DNA of 64,000 nucleotides from positions 1,283,491-1,347,490 of the forward strand of contig CM072520.1 in assembly GCA_036898135.1 (NCBI GenBank), written 5' to 3'. This DNA comes from Oncomelania hupensis. Taxonomy: Eukaryota; Mollusca; Gastropoda; Littorinimorpha; Pomatiopsidae. Numbering within the stretch: the first letter of the stretch is position 1; each line of letters begins with the position of its first letter. Under the pieces are notes generated by a model. The model was not told the DNA's origin, searched no databases, and saw only the letters and a list, made by a program, of their open reading frames with translations. The translations under genes were made by a program, and so were the position numbers. This document shows, piece after piece, positions 38,435 through 51,040 of the stretch.

Positions 38435-40252
38435 ATGTCGGACCCAGTGGCCTTGAGATTGCGCTTCAAGGAATTAGGGGAAGCTTTACACTTAGCAGGG
38501 GGAGACCTAATTGCGTATATCAATGCAGAGGTAGAGAAACAGGAGGCTAAGGCAGAGAGAGCAGCAGAGAGGGAGGCGAAGAAACTAGCCTTAGAAGCAG
38601 AGCAAAAGAAATTAGAATTAGAAGCAGAACAGAAGAAACTGGCATTAGAAGCAGAGCAGAAGAAGGTAGCAGCAGAGAGAGAAGCAGAAATTAGGAGGTG
38701 GGATTATGAGCGGGCAGAAAAAGAAAAAGAGCGGGCAGAAAAAGAAAAAGAGCGGGCAGAAAAAGAAAAAGAGAGGGAAGAAAAGGAAAAAGAAAGACAG
38801 CATGAGTTAGAGCTAAGAAGATTGGGATCAGGAGCTTCAAGTTCTTCCTCAACCCCTTCCCACTCAGATCAGCTAGAGGTAGCATCCAACCCTGTACAAG
38901 GAATGTCATTTCCACTGGGAACATTCAATGAGAGAGAAGAAGGTCTAGATCTCTATTTGACTAGGTTTGAGCGTCTAGCAACAGAGTATAAACTAGATCC
39001 CACTCATTGGTCTTTTAAGCTTAGTCAAGGGCTTAGAGGAAAGGCTTATGACATCTACAGTAAGCTACCGACTGACAGAGTGACGGACTATCACAAAGTA
39101 AAAGAGGCACTCCTAACGGGATTCGAACTGACAGGAGAATGCTACCGGCAAAAGTTCCGCACCAATCGGAGAGGGAAAGGAGAGAGCTATGCGCAGTTCG
39201 CGGATCGGTTGTCCACAACGCTGGATAAGTGGATTAGCCAGTCAGCCACGGCTAAGACGTATGATGGACTGACAGAACTGTTAGTATGGGAACAGCTACG
39301 GGAAACCATGACCCCCGAGCTGAGAACATTCTCAGTAGAGCAGGGCGCGGAAAGACTGGAAGATCTGGTCAAGGTCGCAGATAGGTACGTGGCCGCACAC
39401 GGAGAAGCCAAGAGCTTCAGGCGAGACCTAAAGCCTAACGGGAAAGAGGCACAGAAACGAAGCCCTAACCGGGAAGAGCGCACCGCGAATAAGCCGAATA
39501 ATCCCAGACCTGGGCAAAATAAAGGACCCAACACGGAATTCGGGAAAAGAGGTCCCGCAGAACAGAGACGGTATTGTTCGTTCTGCAACAGAAACAATCA
39601 CTCCACCGCAGAATGTTTCAAGTTGGCCGCACAACGTAGGGAAGAGCGCGAAAGCCGGCCAGCGCACAGAGTTCTAACTCAAAGCAGCGGTAACAAGCCA
39701 CACACTATCGGAGATCACCCATCGGTGACAGACACGGTCAAGGTCAACGGAAAAGAAGCGAACTGTCTGTATGACACAGGTCTATCATACGACGCGATAG
39801 TTAGTGAATCTCTTGTATCGCGCGCGGACTTGACAGACAAGACAGTCGACTTACAAGGAGCAGACTTGACGAAACCGACGACTACTTGCCCAATAGCTTG
39901 GATAGAAGTAGAGAGTAGGTACGTCACAGGACGAATCCAAGCAGCTGTTTTACAGAAACCCCTGTATGATCTAGTGCTAGGTTGTAGGTATGTGTTCTTA
40001 GGCACGCCCCCCAAAACTGTAGAGATAGCTGCAGTGCAAACCAGGGCCCAAGCTAAAACCCAACCACCCCAGCCCGAGTTCGCTCCAAACCCAGGACTCG
40101 AAGAGATCAAAACAGCACAGAAAGAAGACACCTCGATAGCGAAGTGCTTCCAGAAGCTACCCAAGGCGCACACACACCCCCGCACAAGGGAGACTTCTAC
40201 ATGGAAGAGGGAGTTCTACATCGACAAGGAGATGGAGATCACACCCAACTAG
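38435..40252 (+). CDS. gag: E3 Gag-protease, frameshifted before integrase
   Basis: From the ATG at 38435 the frame gives 605 residues. It has a coiled coil with three ERAEKEK heptads (E1 has two), the capsid-like region, a CCHC knuckle at 39575-39616 and protease Asp-Thr-Gly at 39773. The sequence gcgcacacacacccc has one CA more than E1. This shifts the frame near 40175, and the last 25 or so residues are out of frame up to the stop. Capsid and protease should be made normally. Confidence 0.85.
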   Translation: MSDPVALRLRFKELGEALHLAGGDLIAYINAEVEKQEAKAERAAEREAKKLALEAEQKKLELEAEQKKLALEAEQKKVAAEREAEIRRWDYERAEKEKERAEKEKERAEKEKEREEKEKERQHELELRRLGSGASSSSSTPSHSDQLEVASNPVQGMSFPLGTFNEREEGLDLYLTRFERLATEYKLDPTHWSFKLSQGLRGKAYDIYSKLPTDRVTDYHKVKEALLTGFELTGECYRQKFRTNRRGKGESYAQFADRLSTTLDKWISQSATAKTYDGLTELLVWEQLRETMTPELRTFSVEQGAERLEDLVKVADRYVAAHGEAKSFRRDLKPNGKEAQKRSPNREERTANKPNNPRPGQNKGPNTEFGKRGPAEQRRYCSFCNRNNHSTAECFKLAAQRREERESRPAHRVLTQSSGNKPHTIGDHPSVTDTVKVNGKEANCLYDTGLSYDAIVSESLVSRADLTDKTVDLQGADLTKPTTTCPIAWIEVESRYVTGRIQAAVLQKPLYDLVLGCRYVFLGTPPKTVEIAAVQTRAQAKTQPPQPEFAPNPGLEEIKTAQKEDTSIAKCFQKLPKAHTHPRTRETSTWKREFYIDKEMEITPN

Positions 40253-40632
40253 TACTACCAGCCACCCTTCGAGCCCAAGTACTAGAACTAGGCCACAGCA
40301 TGCCACTCAGCGGACACATGGGAATTGGAGCCACAGTGCAGAGAATCAGCGCACACTACTATTGGCCAGGAATCACGGAGGATGTCAAGCGCTACGTGAA
40401 ATCTTGCCACCAATGTCAACGATATTCCCCGCGACATCACACCGTACCAGGTACCTTAGGACCATCGGTAGTAGTCGGCGTGCCATTCCAGCAAGTCTCA
40501 GTAGACATAGTAGGACCACTGCCCATGACCAAGAAGCGGAACAGATTTCTACTCACACTCGTCGACGCATGTACGATGTGGTGCGAAGCAGTCCCGTTGC
40601 CAGCGATCGACACCAAGAAGATCGCAGATTGA
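40144..40632 (+). pseudogene. E3 integrase N-terminal part, ended by TGA
   Basis: Past the frameshift the Pol frame resumes. It covers the HHCC zinc finger (SGHMGIGATVQRI, CHQCQRYSP) and the first catalytic Asp (40504). It stops at TGA 40630-40632, where E1 and E2 have an Ala codon (GCA); two base changes separate them. The stop falls between the first and second catalytic Asp, so no full integrase can be made from E3. Confidence 0.85.
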
Positions 40633-40710
40633 CTCATCGCCATCTTTACCAGAGTCGGATTCCCGGACAGCATTAGAACGGACAACGGATCTCAGTTCAC
40701 CGGCCGCCTG

Positions 40711-42912
40711 ATGCAAGACGTGTTCGAGTTGATACAAGTTCATCACATTCGCACACCACCATACCACCCCGCCAGCAACGGACAAGTAGAAAGACTGAAT
40801 GGAACCCTTCTCACCATACTCAGGAAAGTCGCCGACGACAATCCAGAAGCGTGGGACACCTACGTGAATGCGGCACTGTTCGCATACAGAGAAACGCCCC
40901 ATGCAGCCACAGGCTACACCCCGTCAACATTGCTATTCGGCAGACCGCTAGCAGGACCGCTAGAAGCCCTACGCAGAAGTTGGACGGAAGCCAAGATAGA
41001 CGACACACCAAGAGGTGCCACCAAGTACGTCGCAGACCTGCAGGAAACCCTCAAAGCAACGTGGAAGAAAGCTGGTGAAGCACTGAAGAAGGCAAGAGCC
41101 CGTCAGGCGAAGTACTACAACCGCCACGCGAAGGACAGAGAACTGCAAGTCGGCGATCAAGTGCTACTCTTACTTCCAAGTGGAACCAACAAGCTGGACA
41201 TCGCTTGGAGAGGACCGTACCGGGTGACTGCCAAGAAATCCAAGACAGTCTACCAAGTAGAGGTGAACGGGAGAGCCCGGTACCACCACATCAATCTCCT
41301 CAAGAAGTATACGGACAGACCAGCGACCCCCAGCACTCACAACTTGTTAGCCATCGCCATCGCGGAAGAAGGAGAAAGCATGGAGACCAATGCAGTAGAG
41401 TATCCCCTGCACTCCAAAGAAACCTACAAAGACGTGATACTCAACGGAGACCTAGCCGCTAAACAACGACAGCAAGTACTACAGGTCATTCGACAACATC
41501 AGACTGTGCTCACAGACCGACCAGGGAGGACAGACCTCGTCGAAGTAACCTTAACGGTGACCGACCCAACACCCGTCCGCCAGAAGCTCTACCCGATGCC
41601 ACTGTCGCAGCAGCGAGCCATCAAGGAAGAGATAGACACCTTACTGGCAGCCGGAATCATCTCAGAGTCTACTTCACCCTACAGCGCAGGCACGGTATTG
41701 TTGCGAAAACCCAACGGAGAGCATCGACTGTGCATCGACTTCAGACTCCTGAATGCGGTAACGCAGTTCCAGCCAGAGCCACTCCCGGACCAGACAGACC
41801 TATTTGCCAAGCTACAGCGAGCGAAGTACTTCTCACGCATCGACCTCAGCAAAGGATACTATCAGATACCAGTACAACCACAAGTCCGAAAGTACCTAGC
41901 TTTCAGCACTATGGAAGGACACTTCGAGTTCAACGTGCTTCCATTCGGACTCCACAACGCACCCAGCATCTTCAGCGCAATGATGCGAAAACTCCTGGCA
42001 CCCCTGAGCAGCGAGCACCTACATTCGTTTATGGACGACATCCTCATCGCAACACCTACGTGGGAGGAACATGTCACGCTCCTACAGCAACTACTCGCCC
42101 GCCTCAGAGACACGGGATTGACGGCAAGACCCACCAAATGTCAGATTGGATTCACCGAGCTAGAATTTCTGGGACACACCATAAGTCAAGGAAGCCTGCG
42201 ACCGGTAGAAAAGACCGTGAAACGCCTACTCGACGCTCCTAGGCCCAAGACCAAGAAGGAGGTGCAGTCGTTTCTAGGACTCTGCGGCTTCTACCAGAAG
42301 TTCATCCCCAACTACAACAGCATCGCCGTACCACTGACAAATGGAACCCGGAAAATCGCCCCGGACAAAGTCGTATGGACAGCGGAATGTGAGACAGCAT
42401 TCCAAACACTCAAGGACAGAATGACATCGGCGCCAGTACTCCACCTACCCGATTTGACTCAGCCATTCGTTCTTCGCACCGACGCAAGCGACTTAGGCCT
42501 CGGAGCAGTACTGCTACAGCGCGACCCCAAGAATGCAGAGACGCTATTCCCTGTCGCCTACGCCAGCAGAAAATTGAGACCCGCCGAGACCCACTACGCC
42601 ACGTCGGAGAAAGAATGTCTTGGACTAGTCTGGGCCATACAGAAGTTTCAACTCTACCTGTATGGGACCCACTTCACAGTTCAGGTGGACCACCAACCAC
42701 TATCGTTCCTGGCAGCCTCCAAGTCTTTGAACTCTCGCCTGATGAGATGGGCACTCACCCTTCAGGCATACTCATTCCAAATCGAGTACATCCCCGGCAA
42801 GGAAAACCACGGAGCCGACTACCTCAGTCGCCATCTCGTGGAGGACACAGCAGCTGTCGCCCACCCAACACAACTAAGGGCCACAGCACCAGAATTCGTC
42901 CCCGCCCAGTAA
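40711..42912 (+). pseudogene. pol: E3 integrase C-terminus, RT and RNase H
   Basis: This frame of 733 codons follows the internal stop in the same phase. The second integrase Asp (40681) lies just upstream of the first ATG, so the real remnant begins right after 40632. It has the integrase Glu (40789), the GPY/F module, RT with FMDD at residues 440-443 (42028-42039), and RNase H with Asp591, Glu635 and Asp660. Nothing in RT or RNase H looks damaged. It ends at the same position as the other copies. Confidence 0.85.
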
Positions 42913-43065
42913 TACCCTGTCACTAGTGTCCATAGCTACCTGGCACAGCATGGCAGCTCAGGTAGAGCAACTTACTTAGTTTGTAAATAGGACCCTAGGA
43001 TAGTGCAGTGTTAAACTAGGCACTGTAGTAGAAAAAGGTCGAATCCAGTAGTCATCGCCTTTTTT

Positions 43066-43079
43066 CAGTTGAGGGAGCC
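43066..43079 (+). other. Candidate polypurine tract (E3)
   Basis: CAGTTGAGGGAGCC directly before the 3' LTR, as in E1 and E2. Confidence 0.5.
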
Positions 43080-44634
43080 TGTCACGAACTGGCTAGTATT
43101 AACTCTGCTTATTTTAATATTTAGCTTGGTTAGTATATATAATATTAGAATTTCAAAGTTAGGAGCAGACGATGAAAGTAATCAAGCGTAGCGGTAGCAT
43201 ACTGCCGATCATACACACAGTGATAGTTGACGCTGGCTGAGGCCATGACATCATCGTAATTACGAGAGTCGTAAACATTTTAACCAATGGGAGCTTACGC
43301 AAAGCGGTTCGAGCCAGTTTGACTGGGTCCAAACCTAGCTTATCTTTGGTCAGTTGGGAGGAATACACCGAAGTGTTAACAGCTAGAAAGCTGACAGAGA
43401 AATCTCTTCACTCATAGACCAGGAAGCAGGACGTTAGAATCTTAGAATTCTATCAAGCCACCACGGGCCTGAACTTGTCAAACAGGTAAATGAACACCCT
43501 TCTGTTTCATCGTGATATATTTATATTATTGTTGAAATTATGTTTGAAGAATTTGCTATGCATAAATGTGAATTGTTAATCCGAATTTGCGTGACCATGT
43601 GGAAACGCCGAACACGTGGTGAAACACGACCGGTTGCGCCGCCATGTTGTATCCCGTACGGAACCACTGTTGTTTAACTTATATGTATGTTTGCAGACCA
43701 GTGGCTGTACCCGTGAATGTTTATAATATTATTAATTCTGGATGTGTATAGTTAGCCACGATTTATATTTATGTATGTATAGGAATTTAGAGTGAGATTC
43801 CAGTGGAACCCGGAAGTAGCAGAATGTTCGTCGCTTATGTATAGAGATGTGGAGCTATCACTGAGGGCTACTTTGGCTTTCAGTGAGACGCTCTGCACAA
43901 ACCGATTATTCAGGGTTGTGCAGAATTTCGTCTCTTATATTACAGACGAGCAGGCGAGCTATCCCGAGCTATCCTGTGCACCCCACTCCACAGAAACGAC
44001 TAGTTGTTTGAGGAGACTCTACCGCACCAGACGGAAAGAGCTGCCTTGGAAAACTCCCTGTCAGACCCCACAGCGTGGCAAGGGAACCCAACTACACAAC
44101 GACACAGGTGGACCAGAAGCTACCTCACAGAAGGACTTCGAACCCCCACTCATGAGTTAAGTGCATAACACGAAGGTGCACTTAAACTGATCATAGCAGG
44201 ACCACAGTAGTCCAACTCTTCAGAAACTGTAAAACGGACCACAGTAGTCCAAATCTACATGAAATATTATAGCAAGTGCCCGAGGAAGAAAAACAGCTGC
44301 CTAGACTATCAGCGATCGAACTATTAGCAGTGACTGAGACTTTTTAAGTTAGATTAGTACTTAGAGAATTTTGTATAGAGTAGAAGAAATAAATGTGTGA
44401 TTTTAACTGTTATCAAGTGGCTGGACTACATATGATTCATAGCCGTGTGAAAGCTAGTGTGACAGTATCTTTTACCATTTTTCTATCTATTTCTGTACCC
44501 CAACCTTAACACAGAACGAGCTAAACAAATAAATTTATTAAAGTAATTCATAGGGTGACTTACTAGCAGTTCCCACCGAATAAACGTGAGGGTCCATAAT
44601 TCCATTGTGCAGAGCCCATAAACCCCACGTGACA
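43080..44634 (+). repeat. E3 3' LTR
   Basis: It is 1555 bp, matches the 5' LTR with no difference noticed, and ends GTGACA followed by CATGC. Confidence 0.95.
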
Positions 44635-44787
44635 CATGCATACACACATATACACATGCATAAACATACACACACATATAGTTACACGCATTTATATACT
44701 TAAATCAAAAAATGATTTTTTTTTGGGGGGGTGGGGTGGGGGTGGAGGGGGGTGTTAGTATGTAAAATAATGTAAGCGATTGTTGGG

Positions 44788-44876
44788 GATATCTCAGGCT
44801 TGAGTTAGATCCCAGTTCGGCCAGCGCCTTGAGCAGCTCTTGAACTGATAACGCGCTATGTAACAATGTTTAATTA
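44788..44876 (+). mobile_element. SINE-like family S1, 3' part
   Basis: CTTGAGTTAGATCCCAGTTC, GGCCAGCGCCTTGAGCAGCT and GCGCTATGTAACAATG match the S1 3' half. Its tail passes straight into the CCTTG microsatellite. Confidence 0.65.
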
Positions 44877-45147
<271 letters not shown>

Positions 45148-45516
45148 CTTAGTCTGTCGGTATGAATGGATTCTGTCGCGGAGGTTTTCTTCGCCATTTC
45201 GGTCTGTCTGTTGCTGTTGTCAGGATGCGTGACATGTCCAGCGCAGTCCACGTTTTGACGTCATTTGTCCAGTTCTTTCTTTGTCATTCTCTGAGTCTGC
45301 CTCTATACATCATTCCTTGCCTGATTGTTGTTGTTGTTGAAGTTGTTGTTGTTGTTGTTGTTTTAAGAGTGTCGTGCCGCGTAACGTGACCAAAGCACGC
45401 TATCTTCCTCCTCTTGACCAAGGCAAGGATTGGTTAATGAGGGCCTAAACGTGACCAAGTTTATGACGTACTCGTTGGTCTTGTTTTTCGTTTCTGACGA
45501 TTTGCGGCATTCTGCG
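45148..45516. other. Gene-free spacer with GTT tract
   Basis: A GTT tract lies at about 45327-45362. Nothing else is recognised. Confidence 0.5.
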
Positions 45517-45518
45517 GT

Positions 45519-46210
45519 AGTTAGTTAGTTATTCATTGCTAACAGGGTCCAGCGGACTGCTAAAAGCCGAATCAGGACCACACAATCAAGACCACAACTT
45601 CGCTGAAAGAGGACGCACCCCTGATCCGCATAAAAGAGCTGCCGAAACAACCCTAGTGGTAACACTGAAGGCATTCCACCAGCCGGTCACTCTACAAGAA
45701 AGACATCCCACGCAGGGGGACGCTGAGGCTATACTCTAATTTATCGAATCCCCGTTTACAACAACAAAATAGAATACAAACATCATTATAAAATATCAAC
45801 AAAACACATACATATAAAATGCCTACTTTGCCAAATAATAACGTCATAGGAAGCCCCAGTGACCACCTGGCAAAAAGCGTCCAATAGTCCCAAGCTGATC
45901 CATCAGACCTCACACACAAATGAGGAGTTTTGTCCCAGAAGAGTGTTCAAGAAAAAAGGTAGGTGACTGGTCTAGTAAAGAAGAAGATAGTATAGTAGAT
46001 TTATAGAACAGAGCAGGAATGAGAAAGAACAAAGGAGAAAGACAGCGACAGTGGGAATTTAAAGCACTAAATTTCCAGTTATGTTATTATGTTATTAGTT
46101 TATAGTCCCCTCTCTTCCCAATAAGGATTTTCAGAGAGGAGACTTCCAGAAAGCAGGGGATACTATTTATACTGAAACCTTCGGCACCCCTACGGGGGGA
46201 TTCTGCGATA
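45519..46210 (-). mobile_element. Dispersed repeat D1, copy A (LINE 3'-UTR-like or long SINE)
   Basis: In minus sense it starts near TATCGCAGAATCCCCCCGTA and ends CAGTCCGCTGGACC plus an AACTAACTAA tail. It matches 55855-56560 over almost all its length and 52863-53104 over its first half. It has about 85 bp more than copy C near 46085-46165. No RT is seen. The short tandem tail fits a non-LTR retroposition product. Confidence 0.7.
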
Positions 46211-46480
46211 GCATTTCATGTCAAAGGCCTAAATACGTTTTAATATAATTTAAAAAAATAAAAAAAATAATAATAGGGGGTGGGGGGCGGTGGGGAAGCA
46301 AGGCGGGGTGAGGGAGCCAATCAAAGGCTAGTTGTCTCTGTGGGGTCTGAGTAGGGAAGGAAAAGATGTGGTCCAAGTAAGAAAAGTGATAAGGCTGGGA
46401 GCTCACAGACCATCACTAAATATGGGTGTAGGTGCCATTACTGCGACATTATCTGTTGTATAGATCAGTGCATAATCATC
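46211..46480. other. Spacer, nothing recognised
   Basis: A/T-rich and G-rich sequence without a supported gene. Confidence 0.4.
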
Positions 46481-46830
46481 AAGCCCTTCTCTGCCGTCCT
46501 CTTCTGGCCATCCATCATCTTCCGCTGACACCAGCAACCAATAGGCACATCACAGCACCAACTATAGGTACCAGATTAAGATATTTGGTATTATTTCGTA
46601 AATTATCATTTTTAATCTGACAGTGATACCATCAACAAATAGGCACATGACGGCAGAAACTATAGGTACCAGACGAAAATATTTTGTATTATTTCAGAAT
46701 GTATCATTTAAAACTGACACCATTAACCAACAGGAACATGACAGCGCCAACTATAGGTATCCGACGAAAATATTTTGTATTATTTCGAAATTTACCAAAG
46801 ATCATACAACAGGTGCATGGCAAAATATTA
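46480..46830. repeat. Degenerate tandem repeat of about 95 bp, three units
   Basis: AACTATAGGTACCAGACGAA and TATTTTGTATTATTTC recur at about 46560, 46657 and 46750. A fourth, poorer copy of its flank (GCTGACACCA) occurs near 47080. No coding signal is seen. Confidence 0.7.
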
Positions 46831-47745
46831 CAATATATACATGATCTGTAAAAACGCCTGGCGAATCGGTGTTCTTTCCTAACCAATTCTCATTCCAACT
46901 TTTCTGTCACTCGTCATCTATTAATGACGTGTGACAAATTCCTTGTGAGGCCATAAAGATGTGCATGTTGTTTTGTATTGTGTTATATTGTATTGTACAA
47001 CAAATGCCAACCTGGCGAGGAAGTGCATTTTGGCCATCATTTCTCGCTCTTCAGCCTTTGTCTTCCAAGCTATCATCTGTTGCTGACACCATGCATCAAC
47101 AGGAGCACGACAAAGGACACTGGAGTTATTGAACTAATTTTAAACAGTTTTGGACAATGTTTTATTTTAAGAGAAATTGTGATGTTACCCGATATTTAAT
47201 TTATTAAAATGATTCGATTAAAATGGTTCGATTAGCTGATATTTAATTTAATGAAATAGTTCAAATAGCCGATATATCATTTAATAAAATAGTTCAATTA
47301 GAGTTCTAATTTTCTTTTTATCAAGACATGTTTAGACAGAGGATTAATACCGTCTAATAAACCGAAAATTTTAACGCCTACTACCCAGGTGTTGTTGGTT
47401 TTATTACCATAGTTCAATTAGCCGATATTTTATTTAGAGAAATAGTTGTAAGCAAGTCCAGGCACTGGCTTTCTCTGTCTGGCGCCTGTCATTGACGACC
47501 GTTAGCGCCACCTTGGACACCGGGGCCAGGAACAAGTAAGTAAGGGCTAAGTCGACCGGTGTCAGACCAAGAGCTCTCTTCGTTCAACTCCACACACCCC
47601 ACAGTAGGAAGTGACGTGAGAGGCGGAAGTGACGCGATTGCTTACTCATCAAGCTTCTGTCGTCACCGCTACAGACAAATGACGTCAATAGGGTTGGAGA
47701 GCAGGGAGTGACTGGGCTTATTATTTAACAAATCAATACTGCTGC
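46831..47745. other. Spacer with short AT-rich repeats
   Basis: GATATTTAATTTA and ATAGTTCAATTAG motifs recur at 47191-47301 and 47409-47449. No gene is supported. Confidence 0.5.
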
Positions 47746-48143
47746 TAATCATGGCTTGTGGTACCTCCCCTCCTCCACCCCTCCACCCTCCCCTCCGCCC
47801 TCTTCCACCTCACGCGCCCACTTCCAGTTGTGGCGAGAGAGCGAGAGAGAGACAGAGAGAGAGAGAGGAGGGGATGGTGTGCGTGTGTGGGAGGAAGTAA
47901 AATTGGGGGGGGGTGTCTAGGATAATTTTTATTACACGCAGAATGGGTTTTAATACTACTTGTATACAAATAATAAATAAATAAATAAAATATTATATAA
48001 ATTAATATTAAATAAAGAAATAAATTGCGCAGAAGGTTTGGGCTGATTGGTGCAATAAAACTCTTTCTGTGAACAATTACTGCGTGAATTAATTAATAAT
48101 TTGTGAACAAGGGTTAACACGGAATGGCTCAGTTCAAGAAGGG
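47746..48143. other. Low-complexity spacer
   Basis: C-rich (47767-47812), GA-rich (47834-47870) and AT-rich (47970-48030) patches. No gene is supported. Confidence 0.5.
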
Positions 48144-48552
48144 TCCTATCCTATCCTGTCCCGTAACCCGGAGGTCGTAGGGGCACCAAGATGATCGTTT
48201 AACCAGCATACTCCATCTTTCTCTGTCCTCAGCAGCCCTGATGGCTTCGCTCAGTGTCAAGCCAGTCCATTCTTGAATGTTGTCCTCCCACCCTTTTTTC
48301 GGTCTCCCTCTTCTTATACCTTCTTGCACTGTGCCTTGCAGAATGTTCTTTGCAAGGCCTGATGATCTGGTGACGTGGCCATACCTTCGGAGTTTCCGTT
48401 TCTTCACCACTGTGAGCACTGAGCAGGTCATCGTTTTGTCCAATGGCTTGTGTGATGGTCTGTCGGACTTCGTCGTTGGTGATGTGTTGGGTATAGGAAA
48501 TGCCCAGAAGTCTTCTGTAGCACCTCATCTCCATGCTTTGTATTCTCGTTGG
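48144..48552 (-). pseudogene. LINE RT C-terminal fragment, family L-C
   Basis: In minus sense this encodes the end of a LINE ORF2: RIQSMEMRCYRRLLGISY, then after a frameshift near 48440 KKRKLRRYGHVTRSSGLAKN, RGRPKKGWEDNIQEWTGLTL and AEDRERW. This tail is typical of LINE RTs and is widely dispersed in invertebrates. The end is a TAGGA-type tail. It is the longest of four copies in the window (others at 16046/18062, 19597 and 53105). It has no catalytic core and is not functional. Confidence 0.75.
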
Positions 48553-48712
48553 AGATCTGCTGTGAGGGTTCAGGAAGGAATGGATTGTTAATAGAGGGTG
48601 AGGGGGGGGGGAAGATGGCGGATGTGAGTGGGGGTGGGTGTAGGAGAGGGGAGCGGGAAGAAGGAGGGAGAGTTGGAGAGGGAGAGAGGAGTGAGTGGGG
48701 GAAGGTGGGGAG

Positions 48713-48769
<57 letters not shown>

Positions 48770-49489
48770 CAATCCCAGCACACTAGGTGCGTTCTATTAG
48801 CGTGTGACTGGCGGGAGATTTATGACAAGGAGCGGGGAGATAGTTTTTAGGGTGGGCGCTGTTTGGAAACTTTCAATTTTCTCTGATTTATCGCTTTTTC
48901 CGAGGATGAGGGGAGCGAAAGAGAGAGGGAGCGAGAAAGGTAGAGATGGTGGATGAGAGAGAGAGAGAGTTGAGAGGGGGGGGGAGGGAAGAGATCGGTA
49001 CGAGTGATTGACAGAGTATAATGTCTTCTATCATGCGCTCAAACATCCAATCATACGTTATTGTGTTTGATGTTGTTTTCTTCTGTCGATGAGATTGTCT
49101 TTTGTTTGTTCAACGTCACCGTCATGTGCCTCATTGTCATCATTATTGTGGTATTTCAAAGTGATATATCTGTAATGAAAACTAATTGATAATTATGTAT
49201 TGGTCTGTTTCTCTGTTACAGGTGAGTAAGAAAGAAAAACATACTTGAGCTGATATGTCACGTGACGCTGATCAAGGTAACCTCACATCTTGTTTAGTTG
49301 CTGTTTGATGGAATGGTGACGGGTCTGTGGGTGGATGTTTGGTTGAGTGGTGACTGACTGGTTTACTATTGATGTGCTTGTTTTGTGTTGCCATGGGTCT
49401 GCTTAAAGCTGAATAAGACGTTTGATGGATGGATGTGTCATACTTATTTTGAGAAGAGATGAGGAATTGACCAAAAGATTTAAAAAAAC
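48553..49489. other. Gene-free spacer with GA tracts
   Basis: GA- and G-rich tracts lie at about 48600-48768 and 48905-48995. No gene is seen in the remainder. Confidence 0.5.
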
Positions 49490-49976
49490 GACAGAGAAAT
49501 GGTATTTGTAAGTAGAGATAGATGGAGACAGAGAAATGGTATTTGTAAGTAGAGATAGATGGAGACAGAGAAATGGTATTTGTAAGTAGAGATAGATGGA
49601 GACAGAGAAATGGTATTTGTAAGTAGAGATAGATGGAGACAGAGAAATGGTATTTGTAAGTAGAGATAGATGGAGACAGAGAAATGGTATTTGTAAGTAG
49701 AGATAGATGGAGACAGAGAAATGGTATTTGTAAGTATAGATAGATGGAGACAGACAAATGGTATTTGTAAGTAGAGATAGATGAACATCAGACAGACAAA
49801 TGGTATTTGTAAGTACAGATAGATGGAGACAGACAAATGGTATTTGTAAGTACAGATAGATGGAGACAGACAAATAGTATTTGTAAGTAGAGATAGATGG
49901 AGACAGACAAATGGTATTTGTAAGTAGAGATAGATGGAGACAGACAAATGGTATTTGTTAGTAGAGATAGATGGAG
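49490..49976. repeat. 37-bp minisatellite, about 13 copies
   Basis: The unit AGAGATAGATGGAGACAGAG plus AAATGGTATTTGTAAGT (37 bp), with a cluster of agacaaat variants in the right half. The array ends about 20 bp from an S1 copy. Long frames across it are artefacts. Confidence 0.95.
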
Positions 49977-49994
49977 TTAGTTATAGTGATGTAA

Positions 49995-50225
49995 TCCATT
50001 TTATATAGCGCTTTACCACCTCAAGAGCCGCTCAAGGCGCTGGCCGATACAGGATCTCACTCAATCCGCCCGAGGCGCCCACCTGCAGCCTTGGTGCACA
50101 CAGTCTGACGCCAAGACGACTGAGCACAATCCCGAACGACCGGGGATGGGGAGAAGGGACCTAGTGCGTATCTGGCACTCACCTGTCTAGGACATGAGCG
50201 TCAGGATCTTTAAAGTCCATGCGAG
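49995..50225 (-). mobile_element. SINE-like family S1, near full-length
   Basis: In minus sense: CTTTAAAGATCCTGACGCTC, TGTCCTAGACAGGTGAGTGC, CACTAGGTCCCTTCTCC, GGATTGTGCTCAGTCGTCT, CCAGCGCCTTGAGCGGCTC and GCGCTATATAAAATGG. This is the clearest full copy, about 230 bp. Confidence 0.7.
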
Positions 50226-50548
50226 GGAATGCGTTTGTGTACAGACCAGACCTCGGTTTATACTCTCGTCCGATGTAGTTATGGGGAGATTGAAGAGATT
50301 GTGAGATGTAGGGTCAGACAGAAAAATACCATCATTGTCACTTATCCGCTTTGTGTCTGTGAGGGATTTTGCAGTGGAATGGGAGGAGGAGTGTGTGTAT
50401 GGGAGGGAGGGGGAGGGAGTAAGGATTATGGGAGAAAGCATAGTTGTAAACATACCGTGGGACTATAAAACCGGTCCGTGACATACTGAAATGATCTGAA
50501 ACTGTTTATGGACTGTGGTTGGGAAGGGTATATAGACGGGAAAAATGG
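50226..50548. other. Spacer, nothing recognised
   Basis: G-rich near 50380-50430. No supported gene. Confidence 0.4.
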
Positions 50549-50596
50549 ACACACACACACACACGCTCGCGCGCGCGCGTACACACACACACACAC
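50549..50596. repeat. CA / CG / CA alternating tract
   Basis: Purine-pyrimidine alternation with a central GCGCGCGCGC run between two CA runs. A short spacer without a gene follows to 50955. Confidence 0.9.
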
Positions 50597-50956
50597 CAAA
50601 TATATCAGAGTAGAGACAAACGACATTTCGCTTGCACTGGCTTCCAGGTCACTCCGTCATTGTTTTTACAATTTCAAAAGCTAAAACAGTGGAGTGTGCT
50701 AGGTTCAATCCTTTTTTCCGATCATCAGCGTAACCGAACCTTAGTGCCGTACTCCCTCTATTGGCCTCAAAGGCGTAGATACGCTGTATGTCTCCCCGAC
50801 TTGCTTCCCTTCCCTGTAGGTAATGGTATTTCTTATCTCCCTTCGTCTAGGGTCAGGCCAAGGTCAAGTCGATTACGCTCACTCTCCAGACTGCTCCAGT
50901 AACAAAGTGAGTTTCTTAACAATTTGTACCGTACCCCTTGCTATAAAATACTCACC

Positions 50957-50959
50957 CAC

Positions 50960-51040
<81 letters not shown>

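Larger units (their letters stand above)
36582..44634 (+). mobile_element. Gmr1-like Ty3/gypsy LTR retrotransposon, copy E3
   Basis: Two 1555-bp LTRs (36582-38136, 43080-44634), identical as far as I can see, are flanked by a perfect CATGC duplication (36577-36581, 44635-44639). The internal region is 4943 bp. All domains are present, but the frame is broken twice: a 2-bp gain in a CA run near 40171-40178, and a TGA at 40630-40632. Relative to E1 it has one more 21-bp coiled-coil unit and retains the 929 bp that E1 lost. Confidence 0.95.
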
